Origin: Neorhizobium sp. JUb45
GTDB taxonomy: Bacteria; Pseudomonadota; Alphaproteobacteria; Rhizobiales; Rhizobiaceae
Assembly: GCF_004343585.1 (NCBI RefSeq)
Contig: NZ_SLYW01000001.1
Span: forward strand, 1,178,001-1,242,000
Reading direction: 5' to 3'
DNA length: 64,000 nt
Shown: positions 57,217 to 64,000 of the stretch, piece by piece
Layout: each line of letters begins with the position of its first letter
Position numbering within the stretch: position 1 is the first letter of the stretch
The notes under the pieces: model-generated
What the model was told of the DNA's origin: nothing
Databases searched by the model: none
Seen by the model: only the letters and a program-made list of their open reading frames with translations
Made by a program: the position numbers and the translations under genes

Positions 57217-58137
57217 ATGGCCCGACATGGATCACTTGCCGAGCAGCTTGGCGGCTTTCGCATCTTCGCTACTGCGCCCGATCATGAACCAGACCCACTC
57301 CAGACGACATGGACTACCACCGCGGCGAATGACAACAATCCAGAGGACGTCGAGGAGCTCAAGCACGATCGCAAGCGGTTGGTGACGCCGTCTGTCCAGG
57401 AAATCATGAAGAACGTCGCCACCGGCGAGTTGGAGCGCAACCAGTCTGGGCAGATCACCAAGATCGGCCGCCTAAAGTTCAGCGATGGCACACAGACAGA
57501 AAAAGCCTTCCGGTTCACGATTGACGGCAAGCTTGAGGAATATTCAGCCAGGATGACGACTGGCGCGATGTTGGGATGTCGCGACAAGGTGGACACTGCG
57601 CTTGGCGGCGAAATCAACCCGCAGGAGATCACAGACAGCAACAACTACTTCGCTGCCATGCTCGACACCAAGAAGCCTCGTTACGTCACTGGGCGACGCC
57701 ACAAGGGACCACGCGTCAAGCTGACCCATGACGAGGCAAAGGCTGAACTGGCGGCCGCCTATGCAAACACCGATATGGCAAAGGTGACGTTCACCCGATA
57801 CCCCGACGGTCTGCCGTGTGGATCTCAGCGAGTAGCAGACAGCTTTCTTGGAATGCAAAAGACCACATGTGCCGGCGGCGGCTCGGTCATGTGGCAGGAC
57901 ATCGTTTCGCAGAGAGAAGATCGGCGCGAATGGCTTGAGGCCAAGGACGGCATGGCCGAACACCACTTCAAAACGTTGACAGATGCCGCCAAGGCGGGAA
58001 GCCTGAAACAGCTGGGTCAGGCGCGAGGGTACAGCGGACAGTACGCGATCGAGGCAGGTCGCCGGCTTCTAGTGGCAGCCAACGATAACTTCGAGCAGGC
58101 GCTCGAATTGGCTCGATCCGCAAAAAGTTCAACATAG
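57217..58137 (+). CDS. hypothetical prophage protein with two ANDN peptides
   Basis: A 306-residue protein, basic and mixed alpha/beta, without a recognised family. ANDN occurs at residues 37-40 (between a short head and the main body) and at 288-291 (near the C-terminus). CCACCACAGGAGGACACC precedes ATG 57217. Being between the nuclease and the tRNAs, it may act in late regulation or DNA maturation; this is only a guess. Confidence 0.65.
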   Translation: MARHGSLAEQLGGFRIFATAPDHEPDPLQTTWTTTAANDNNPEDVEELKHDRKRLVTPSVQEIMKNVATGELERNQSGQITKIGRLKFSDGTQTEKAFRFTIDGKLEEYSARMTTGAMLGCRDKVDTALGGEINPQEITDSNNYFAAMLDTKKPRYVTGRRHKGPRVKLTHDEAKAELAAAYANTDMAKVTFTRYPDGLPCGSQRVADSFLGMQKTTCAGGGSVMWQDIVSQREDRREWLEAKDGMAEHHFKTLTDAAKAGSLKQLGQARGYSGQYAIEAGRRLLVAANDNFEQALELARSAKSST

Positions 58138-58286
58138 CGTCTGACTTTCTGCAATCTCGGAGAGAGTAAGGTGAAGGGGTAGCGCAACAGAGTTGCGAGC
58201 CCCAAACCACTCCGTGCGCTATGCGACGGACCCATCGCCATGCTGCATTCGTTGCAGCCTCTGAGCTTTGGGTAACTATTAGCCGA

Positions 58287-58361
58287 TCAGCGGAAACCGA
58301 AGAAGCTGAGTACGGCGAGAATGATGACGACGGCGCCTACGAGCCAAACGATGCTGTTCAT
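58287..58361 (-). CDS. micro membrane protein (24 residues)
   Basis: A 24-residue single membrane helix (MNSIVWLVGAVVIILAVLSF and three to four more residues), with AAGGAC about seven bases before the ATG. Very small hydrophobic proteins of this look are annotated in rhizobia. Tentative because of its size. Confidence 0.45.
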   Translation of the reverse strand: MNSIVWLVGAVVIILAVLSFFGFR

Positions 58362-58567
58362 TTCGGTGTCCTTTTTGAATGTGAACTTGTGACGGATCAC
58401 AATGCCTCATGGCCCCGTGAGTTCCATGCGCTGTCATCGAAATCAGCCTGCCATGTCGAGCCGCATGGCGGACCATGGCGGCACCCATGAGCATCCTAGT
58501 CCTCTGTGTCTTTGATTGTGCCGGATACATGCCGTCACCATTGCGGGCATATGCCTAACGTCACGAA

Positions 58568-58654
58568 TTAACGTGAGGGCGCTGCTGACGAGTAGTGGCT
58601 GGATGCACCCATACGGCCATTCACCGATAGATGCTTGCGGCTTGGACGCGGCAT
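58568..58654 (-). CDS. micro protein (28 residues)
   Basis: A 28-residue basic/Ser-rich peptide (MPRPSRKHLSVNGRMG...). AAGGAGG lies about eight bases before the ATG, one of the better ribosome sites in the region. No family. The rest of the 618-base stretch between 58138 and the tRNAs holds nothing else I can support. Confidence 0.4.
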   Translation of the reverse strand: MPRPSRKHLSVNGRMGASSHYSSAAPSR

Positions 58655-58755
58655 TCGGTTGGCCTCCTTAATCCCCACGTCGACCTCTCCTCCGTCGTGT
58701 GGTGATCCCTGCGGCTGGCTCGCTTCGGCTTGAGCCGGCCGCTTTCGGTTTTTTC

Positions 58756-58832
58756 CGCAGAGTAGAGCAGCCAGGTAGCTTGTCAGGTTCATACCCTGAA
58801 GGTCGCGGGTTCAAATCCCGCCTCTGCAACCA
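58756..58832 (+). tRNA. initiator-like tRNA-fMet (anticodon CAT)
   Basis: A complete 77-base cloverleaf with CCA encoded: acceptor CGCAGAG/CTCTGCA, D arm GAGC/GCTT, anticodon stem TCAGG/CCTGA, loop TTCATAC, T arm GCGGG/CCCGC. The C1-A72 mismatch and the A11-T24 pair are initiator hallmarks. The three consecutive G-C pairs at the base of the anticodon loop are reduced to two (A29-T41, G30-C40, G31-C39). Confidence 0.88.
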
Positions 58833-58840
58833 ACTCCCAT

Positions 58841-58916
58841 GCGCGTCTGGCCGAGTGGTTCAGGCAACGGTCTCCAAAACCGTCTAGGTCGGTTCGATTC
58901 CGGCGGCGCTGCGCCA
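58841..58916 (+). tRNA. tRNA-like sequence, anticodon CCA (Trp), acceptor stem doubtful
   Basis: Eight bases after the first tRNA. D stem GCC/GGC, anticodon stem ACGGT/ACCGT with loop CTCCAAA (anticodon CCA) and T arm GTCGG-TTCGATT-CCGGC are clear. The 5' seven bases GCGCGTC do not pair well with the 3' end, and an extra base seems present. Either a degenerate or an unusual tRNA; the body looks more like tRNA-Cys than host-type tRNA-Trp. Confidence 0.5.
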
Positions 58917-58932
58917 ATCACCGAGAAAACCA

Positions 58933-59568
58933 ATGATCGTCATGACAGTCGTCGGCAGTGGCATGGCCCAGCTTGAAGAAGCGACGATCGTTCTCGGCAC
59001 ACAGGGACGCGCACGACGCGCTTATTCCCGCGCTATCAACCACACCGGCGATATTGTCCGAAACGAAGCAGGCAGCGCGCTGTCCGCCCAGACGGGTCTT
59101 CCAAACCGTACAGGCAAGAAGGCTTATCGGATATCCGGCGAGCGTGCTAAGCCAGACACGCTGACGTATGTGGTCAACGGGCAGGGCGGCGATATCGCGC
59201 TCAAGTACTTCAAGGCACGAGAGACCAAGAAGGGCGTCAGCGCCGCGCCTCGTAATGCGAGGCGTGTGTTCGCGTCTACCTTCATGAAGGCTGGATGGTG
59301 GCCCAAGCGAGTTGGCAAGCCCAATTGGAATAAGCAGGTCTTCATCCGTCAGGGCGATGGATACAAGTACAACATCTCGAAGAACAATCCATTCAATGCC
59401 AAGCGCGAGCGCATGAAGACCAACTTCCGCAAAGTGAAGTCAGGCGTCTTCGTCCCGCAGGAGATGGTCCAAGGCCTTGCTGCCGAGGCGTGGAGGAAGG
59501 GTGCGCAGCGCCTTCAACCCCGCGTCGAGCACGAAGTCAGGGCAATGACCAAAGGGATCGTCAGTTAA
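58933..59568 (+). CDS. minor tail protein Z-like protein
   Basis: A 211-residue basic protein resembling the prophage minor tail protein Z (lambda gpZ-like) family, with the typical ARRAYSRAINHTGD start and GWWPKR...VFIRQG middle. It lies before the terminase genes rather than among tail genes, which is unusual. A weak ribosome site leaves the start uncertain (ATG at 58933 or 58942). Confidence 0.7.
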   Translation: MIVMTVVGSGMAQLEEATIVLGTQGRARRAYSRAINHTGDIVRNEAGSALSAQTGLPNRTGKKAYRISGERAKPDTLTYVVNGQGGDIALKYFKARETKKGVSAAPRNARRVFASTFMKAGWWPKRVGKPNWNKQVFIRQGDGYKYNISKNNPFNAKRERMKTNFRKVKSGVFVPQEMVQGLAAEAWRKGAQRLQPRVEHEVRAMTKGIVS

Positions 59569-59619
59569 TGCATTGGATGAAAATAATCGCACAAAATACT
59601 GTTTTCATGCACTTTTATG

Positions 59620-59649
59620 TTGACAGATGTATCGCGCTCGTGGTATCAT
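59620..59649 (+). promoter_or_regulatory. putative late promoter upstream of the terminase genes
   Basis: TTGACA (59620-59625), 18-base spacer ending in TGG, TATCAT (59644-59649): a consensus -35 with an extended -10, one of the best promoter matches in the window. It lies in the 248-base gap before terS. Confidence 0.65.
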
Positions 59650-59699
59650 GGTGAGGCCACCGGTGGGCACCCCCTCCATTGGGTCCCTCTGACCCTCTG

Positions 59700-59727
59700 C
59701 CGGGCCTATGCGGGCGGGAAGGCCCGG
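59700..59727. other. GC-rich inverted repeat before terS
   Basis: CCGGGCCT (59700-59707) and AGGCCCGG (59720-59727) pair around a 12-base loop. It could be a cos/pac-associated element, as these sites often lie next to terS, or an attenuator. Confidence 0.4.
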
Positions 59728-59785
59728 GCTTGAACTAGGTCCGAAAATTTCCAGAACCGCTTTCCTACTTGTCTAGTCGGCCCGT

Positions 59786-59802
59786 CTCCCCCGTAGGGGG
59801 AG
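59786..59802 (+). promoter_or_regulatory. hairpin masking the terS ribosome site
   Basis: CTCCCCC (59786-59792), loop GTA, GGGGGAG (59796-59802). The right arm contains the GGGGGAGG Shine-Dalgarno of terS (ATG 59817), so folding would hide it and limit translation. Confidence 0.45.
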
Positions 59803-59816
59803 GTTGAGCCGCAACC

Positions 59817-60368
59817 ATGAAAGTGTTGCCGGCGATGTCCAAAGGTAAGGAAGTCAGCCAGGCCGAACTTTCCGACATCATCGGCAAATCGCAGGTCACG
59901 CTTCGTGCGTGGGAGCGAGAAGGCATGCCGGTACTGTCGAAGGCAGGCAAAGGCAGAGCATCGACCTACAACACGGTCGAGGTGATCGAATGGATGGAAG
60001 CCCGGCTGATATCCAAGTTTGCGGCCAGCAAGGAAGACGACACCGATGTCGTTTCCGAGGATGAGGGGCGCCGCCGCAAGATCGTAGCTGAGGCCAAGCT
60101 GGCCGAATTGAAACTTGCTGTCGAGAGCGGGGAGCTTGTCGAGATCGAGGCCGTAGGGGTCGAGGTCGATACTGTGTTGAGCAGCGTGCGAGCGCGGCTC
60201 TTGGCAATACCCGGAACGCTGGCACTGACGCTGACAAACGAACCGGACCCGTCCGTCGTTCGTGATCGCGTCTTTGACGAGATTTCGGGGGCACTGAATG
60301 AGCTATCAGCCGCTGATCTCGGCAGGCCGAGCGAAGCTACAGGCGCGCCTGAGGCAATCGAGGCTTAA
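59817..60368 (+). CDS. terS: terminase small subunit (Nu1-like)
   Basis: A 183-residue protein with an N-terminal winged-helix DNA-binding motif (QAELSDIIGKSQVTLRAWE) and helical oligomerisation region (GRRRKIVAEAKLAELKLAVE), as in lambda Nu1. It recognises phage DNA for packaging. The terL gene starts 71 bases before this one ends. MSKGKE at 59835 is an alternative start. Confidence 0.85.
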   Translation: MKVLPAMSKGKEVSQAELSDIIGKSQVTLRAWEREGMPVLSKAGKGRASTYNTVEVIEWMEARLISKFAASKEDDTDVVSEDEGRRRKIVAEAKLAELKLAVESGELVEIEAVGVEVDTVLSSVRARLLAIPGTLALTLTNEPDPSVVRDRVFDEISGALNELSAADLGRPSEATGAPEAIEA

Positions 60369-62424
60369 AGGCCTCACGCCTCCGCCCAAGCTCAATCTCG
60401 TTGAATGGGCCGACACCTATCGCTTTCTGAGCCCAGAGGCTTCGTCCTCACCGGGCCGCTGGCGCACTTCGAATGTCGAGGTAGCGCGCGGCCCGATGCT
60501 GGCGGCCACGGATCCTCGCATCCACACTGTCACCATCATGTGCTGCACGCAGCTCATGAAGACGGAGCTCATTAACAACGTCGCCGCCTTCTACATCCAT
60601 CAGGATCCGGCGCCGATCATTCTGATTCAGCCGACTACAAAGCTCGGCGAAAGCTGGTCTAAGGACCGCTTCGATAAGCTTCGTCGTGATACGCCGGTTA
60701 TTCGGGAACGCGTCCGCGAGGCTCGCTCGAAGGACAGTGGCACGACGATCCTGCACAAGGACTTCGACGGCGGCCACCTGACCATCGTCGGTGCCAACAG
60801 CCCGGTAGATCTGGCCTCGCGCCCGATCCGCGTCGTGCTCGCTGACGAAATCGACAAGTACCCGGCCAGCGCTGGCAAGGAAGGCGATCCGCTTTCACTT
60901 GCTGAGGAACGCGCTGCATCATTTTGGAATCGCAAGTTCATTAGAGCTTGCTCTCCGACCATCGCCGGCAACTCAAAAATCGAATCCGAATATGAGGCGT
61001 CCGATCAGCGGAAGCCTTTCCTGCCTTGCCCTCACTGCGAGGCGCTGCAGGTCTTGGAATTCGAGCGAGTGCGCTGGGATAAGTCGGTCGACGGCCAGCA
61101 TCTGCCGGCCACGGCGCGATATCATTGCGTCGAATGTGATGAGCCTTGGGACGAGACGGCACGCCAGCGAATGCTGCGCACGCCCAACTCGATCGTCTGG
61201 CGCCAGACCGCAACATTCATGTGCTGCGGCGATGAGCAGTCTCCATCCAAGTGGGATGACGACGGCCACTCGCTCTGCACTCACTGCAATAAGCGATCGG
61301 CCTTTGACGGGCATGCTGGCTTCTGGGCATCAAAGCTATATTCGCCTTGGGGCGGGCTGGACGATGTCGCGCGCAAGTGGCTGAAGGCTACGGCGTCCAA
61401 GAGCAGCGAACTGCTCAAGACGTTCTTCAACACTCAGCTCGGCAAGCCTTTCCAGATCACCGGTGACGCACCGGAATGGCGCAAGCTCTATGACCGGCGT
61501 GACCACCATCACCTCGGTATCATACCGAAAGGTGCTGTGTTCCTCACGGCCGGCATCGACGTCCAGCGCGATCGTGTCGAAATGCATATCTGGGGCTGGG
61601 GTCGCGGTTTAGAATCGTGGCTCGTTGATGTTCTCGTCTTTGAGGGTGTGACCGCCGATATCGGCCATCAGGTCTGGAAGGATCTGGCGACCGCACTCAA
61701 GCGGACATGGCCACATGCCGGCGGTGCCCACCTGCCAATCATGCGCGCGGCGATCGACACCGGTGACGGACTGACGACTTCGGTTGTCTACGAATGGTGC
61801 CGGCTTCAGGGCCGTGGCCAGGTTGTTGCCATCAAGGGCGACCGCGAAAAGCTCAATGCTGTTTCGCCGGTCGACGGCCCTAAATGGATGGACGTCAAGG
61901 TTAGTGGCAAGAAGATCAAACGCGGTCTGGCCCTCTACATGGTCTCCGGCCCGTTCTTCAAGCAGGAGCTTTACCGCTACCTGCGGCTCGACAAACCCAC
62001 TGATGAGGATCTGGCCGTCGGCGTCTGCTTCCCAGACGGCTACGTCCATATTCCTCAGGGCGCGACGGGCGAATGGGTCGAACAGCTCGTCGCTGAGCAG
62101 TTGGTCACTGAGAAAAACAAGATCACAGGCTTCGGCAAACTGAGGTGGGTCAAGACCCGCGAGCGAAACGAAGCGCTCGACTGCCGCGTCTATGCGCGCT
62201 CGATGGTCTGGTTGCTCGGTGCGGATCGCTGGTCGAATGCCCAGTGGTACAAACTGGAGGTTCAATGCGGCGGCTCTGATGAGCCCCCCGAAAGGCCGGC
62301 AATCATCGCCGCGCCGGTGCCTCAGGCCAAGTCCGAAGATCCACCGCCACCACCACCCGCAAACGACAACCCTGCACCTCCTACGGCAAAGAAGCCGAAG
62401 AAGGCCGCATCATCATGGCTTTAG
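60298..62424 (+). CDS. terL: terminase large subunit (GpA family)
   Basis: A 708-residue GpA-type terminase, the ATP-driven packaging motor and DNA-cutting enzyme. Family features are LSPEASSSPGRWRT near the start, the P-loop region CTQLMKTE, VLADEIDKYP (Walker B-like), and the nuclease-domain start AGIDVQRDRVEM. Cys-rich CPHCE/CVEC/CCG/CTHC segments (about residues 240-330) could bind zinc. ANDN is at residues 688-691 in a disordered Pro-rich tail. Confidence 0.93.
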   Translation: MSYQPLISAGRAKLQARLRQSRLKGLTPPPKLNLVEWADTYRFLSPEASSSPGRWRTSNVEVARGPMLAATDPRIHTVTIMCCTQLMKTELINNVAAFYIHQDPAPIILIQPTTKLGESWSKDRFDKLRRDTPVIRERVREARSKDSGTTILHKDFDGGHLTIVGANSPVDLASRPIRVVLADEIDKYPASAGKEGDPLSLAEERAASFWNRKFIRACSPTIAGNSKIESEYEASDQRKPFLPCPHCEALQVLEFERVRWDKSVDGQHLPATARYHCVECDEPWDETARQRMLRTPNSIVWRQTATFMCCGDEQSPSKWDDDGHSLCTHCNKRSAFDGHAGFWASKLYSPWGGLDDVARKWLKATASKSSELLKTFFNTQLGKPFQITGDAPEWRKLYDRRDHHHLGIIPKGAVFLTAGIDVQRDRVEMHIWGWGRGLESWLVDVLVFEGVTADIGHQVWKDLATALKRTWPHAGGAHLPIMRAAIDTGDGLTTSVVYEWCRLQGRGQVVAIKGDREKLNAVSPVDGPKWMDVKVSGKKIKRGLALYMVSGPFFKQELYRYLRLDKPTDEDLAVGVCFPDGYVHIPQGATGEWVEQLVAEQLVTEKNKITGFGKLRWVKTRERNEALDCRVYARSMVWLLGADRWSNAQWYKLEVQCGGSDEPPERPAIIAAPVPQAKSEDPPPPPPANDNPAPPTAKKPKKAASSWL

Positions 62425-62433
62425 GAGGCAATC

Positions 62434-62625
62434 ATGGCTGACAATTCTGCACAGATTGCCGCCCTTAGAGAGGCTATCTCGCAGGGTGCTCGCCGCGTTG
62501 TATTTCGTGACGGCGGCACCCACCGCGAGGTGGAGTATCCATCGATGAAGGAATTGCGGGACACGCTCGAGTGGCTTGAGGCCCAGCAGTCTCGGAAGTC
62601 GCGCATCACGCTGGCGGCATTCTGA
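62434..62625 (+). CDS. gpW-like head-tail joining protein
   Basis: A 63-residue protein of the gpW type (IAALREAISQGARRVVF, EYPSMKELRDTLEWLEAQ). gpW fills the portal channel and lets the tail join the head. It sits between terL and the portal as in lambda. GGAGG precedes its ATG by a few bases. Confidence 0.87.
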   Translation: MADNSAQIAALREAISQGARRVVFRDGGTHREVEYPSMKELRDTLEWLEAQQSRKSRITLAAF

Positions 62626-62629
62626 AATC

Positions 62630-64000
62630 ATGGGATCAGCAAATCTGCTTGACCGCGCCATTGCGGTAGTGGCGCCGCGCGCGGCTGCGCGTCGTGTCGC
62701 TGCCCGTAGGGCGTTCGATGTCATGTCGCGAGGCTACGACGGTGCTAACCGTGACCGCCTTCGCAATAGCTGGCGCTCGCACAACACGAGCGCAGATGCT
62801 GAGATCAGCGCCGCCGGCTCGCTTCTGCGAGACCGTATGCGCGATCTCGTCCGAAACAATCCATATGCGGCCAATGCTATGGCCGTCCTCGTCACCCACG
62901 CCGTCGGCGCTGGTATTGTGCCGCGGTCGAAAGACAAGAAGGTCAACAAGCTCTTTGCGGACTGGATGAAGCAATGCGATGCCGACGGTCATCTCGACTT
63001 CCATGGCATCGTTTCGCTTGCTACCCGCGAGATGCTGGAATCCGGCACAGGCATGGTTCGCCGCCGCCGGCGTCTAGCCGAGGACGGCTTGGCCGTCCCG
63101 CTTCAACTCCAGGTCCTCGAAGTCGATCACCTCGACGCTACAAGGCACGGCGATTTGGCCAATGGCCGGCGAGCTTCTTACGGTATCGAGTACAATGGGA
63201 TCGGCAAGACGACGGCCTATTGGCTGTTTCCTAACCACCCCGGCAGCTCGGCGCTGACATCAACGACCTCGTTGTCGTCGGTATCGGTACCTGCCGAGGA
63301 TATCGTCTTCGGCTTCAAGAAGCTTCGGGCAGGGCAGTCGCAGGGTGTTCCGTGGGGGCATGCGGCCGTCACGTCGCTTTACGACATGGCCGGCTACGAG
63401 CAGTCAGAGTTGGTCCGCAAGCGCCTTGAGGCCTGCATGGTTGGCGTTGTCACCGGTGGTGATGATGAGGGCGGTGTTGGCCTGCCGATGGGCGATGACG
63501 ACGTTCCGGGCGTTTATAACGCCGACGGAGAGATCGTTGAGAAATTCGCGCCGGGCATGCTTTACCATGCTCGTGGTGGCAAGGACATCAAGTTCACCCA
63601 GCCGGCGAACACAGCGAACTACGACTCGTACAAGACCTCTATGCTTCACACGATCGCCGTTGGCTTTCATGTGCCGCACGCTTTCCTTTCCGGTCGGTTG
63701 GATAAGGTCAACTATTCGTCGAGCAAGATCGGCCTCGAGACCTACAAGAAGATCATCGATGACCTGCAATGGCAGGTGATCATTCCAATGATCTGCCAGC
63801 CTCTCTGGGACTGGTTCTGTGAGGCAGCATTCTTTGCTGGCAAGATCCGGACGCGCAAGGTCGCCGTCGAATGGTCTCCGCCACGCTTCCCGAGTGCCGA
63901 CGAAGCCAAGGATGTCGCAGCACGTGTTGCCGCCGTTCGTTCTGGTCTGCTCAATCCATTGGTAGCTATCGCCGAGACTGGTTTCACGCCGGAGGAGGTC
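62630..64000 (+). CDS. lambda-type portal protein (cut by the window end)
   Basis: A frame open from ATG 62630 to the last base (457 codons so far), just after gpW. It matches the lambda portal family: RLRNSWRSHNTSADAEIS, DLVRNNPYAANAMAVLV, AGIVPR, MLESGTGMVRRR and a YSSSKIGLETYKKIIDDLQ segment. It forms the dodecameric ring at the capsid vertex through which DNA enters. The 3' end lies beyond the window. Confidence 0.92.
   Translation, partial: MGSANLLDRAIAVVAPRAAARRVAARRAFDVMSRGYDGANRDRLRNSWRSHNTSADAEISAAGSLLRDRMRDLVRNNPYAANAMAVLVTHAVGAGIVPRSKDKKVNKLFADWMKQCDADGHLDFHGIVSLATREMLESGTGMVRRRRRLAEDGLAVPLQLQVLEVDHLDATRHGDLANGRRASYGIEYNGIGKTTAYWLFPNHPGSSALTSTTSLSSVSVPAEDIVFGFKKLRAGQSQGVPWGHAAVTSLYDMAGYEQSELVRKRLEACMVGVVTGGDDEGGVGLPMGDDDVPGVYNADGEIVEKFAPGMLYHARGGKDIKFTQPANTANYDSYKTSMLHTIAVGFHVPHAFLSGRLDKVNYSSSKIGLETYKKIIDDLQWQVIIPMICQPLWDWFCEAAFFAGKIRTRKVAVEWSPPRFPSADEAKDVAARVAAVRSGLLNPLVAIAETGFTPEEV

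Larger units (their letters stand above)
27073..64000. mobile_element. integrated lambda-like prophage (left 37 kb; right end outside window)
   Basis: From just after tRNA-Lys to the window end the gene content is phage: tyrosine integrase, excisionase-like protein, two S24-type repressors, phage recombination and replication genes, terminase subunits, gpW-like protein and portal. The TerS-TerL(GpA)-gpW-portal order indicates a lambda-like tailed phage. Capsid, most tail and lysis genes must lie to the right. All modules look intact, so an active prophage is possible but not shown. Confidence 0.93.

Overview
The window joins an ordinary alphaproteobacterial chromosome segment (1 to about 26,997) to the left 37 kb of an integrated lambda-like prophage (about 27,070 to the window end at 64,000). 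The host is most likely a member of the Rhizobiaceae (Agrobacterium/Rhizobium group). This rests on the high-GC codon use, the suf gene order (sufS-type gene, sufB, sufC, sufD, sufS, DUF59 gene, sufA), an Irr-box-like site upstream of that operon, and the families present (DUF2171, DUF6894, DUF455). No species can be named from the sequence alone.

Chromosomal part. Minus strand 40-5,054: a Nudix hydrolase, an RhlE-type DEAD-box helicase, an M23 envelope peptidase, a DUF455 ferritin-like protein and a Bcp peroxiredoxin. Then come a large AsmA/DUF3971 envelope protein, an orphan SecD-head-like secreted protein, tyrS, anmK, two tandem membrane diguanylate cyclases and an alpha/beta hydrolase. 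The suf iron-sulfur assembly operon covers 15,122-23,152 and carries two extra elements: a 73-residue coiled-coil ORF between sufB and sufC, and a ParD/ParE-type toxin-antitoxin pair between the DUF59 gene and sufA. A MacAB-like ABC exporter (minus strand), a DUF2171 gene and tRNA-Lys(TTT) close the chromosomal part.

Prophage. A tyrosine integrase sits beside tRNA-Lys, pointing toward it, so the tRNA is the probable attachment site; the right end lies outside the window. From left to right: int/xis and small leftward genes (27.2-30.8 kb); a CI/LexA-type S24 repressor with matching ATCCAAATTGGAT operators on both sides; a GYF-domain membrane protein; a second S24-like repressor that lacks the Ser/Lys dyad, with ACAAATTTGT operators; then a long rightward early region (33.8-54.1 kb). 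That region encodes DNA-binding proteins, a cluster of tiny membrane proteins with an SPFH/band-7 protein, a Sak4-like ATPase, a DUF669 protein, a phage beta clamp, a PD-(D/E)XK nuclease, a sigma-like protein, an SF2 helicase, two DNA methyltransferases and a primase-polymerase/helicase. A Septu-like (PtuA/PtuB) defence pair is inserted antisense at 43.9-45.9 kb. A block of host-like stress genes (entericidin, broken csbD, PRC-barrel, DUF6894, receiver domain) lies at 54.1-55.9 kb. It is followed by an inverted-repeat/iteron-like region, a VRR-NUC nuclease, an initiator-like tRNA, a second tRNA-like sequence, a minor tail protein Z homologue, and the packaging module terS-terL-gpW-portal, the last cut by the window end.

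The most unusual signal is a tetrapeptide, ANDN (or SNDN). It occurs 17 times in 12 different prophage proteins, encoded by different synonymous codons and placed at termini or linkers, and I did not see it in the 27 kb of host genes. It equals the beginning of the tmRNA (ssrA) degradation tag known from alphaproteobacteria such as Caulobacter. A second pervasive signal is a shared CCACCA...AGAGGAGA leader in front of about 15 prophage genes.
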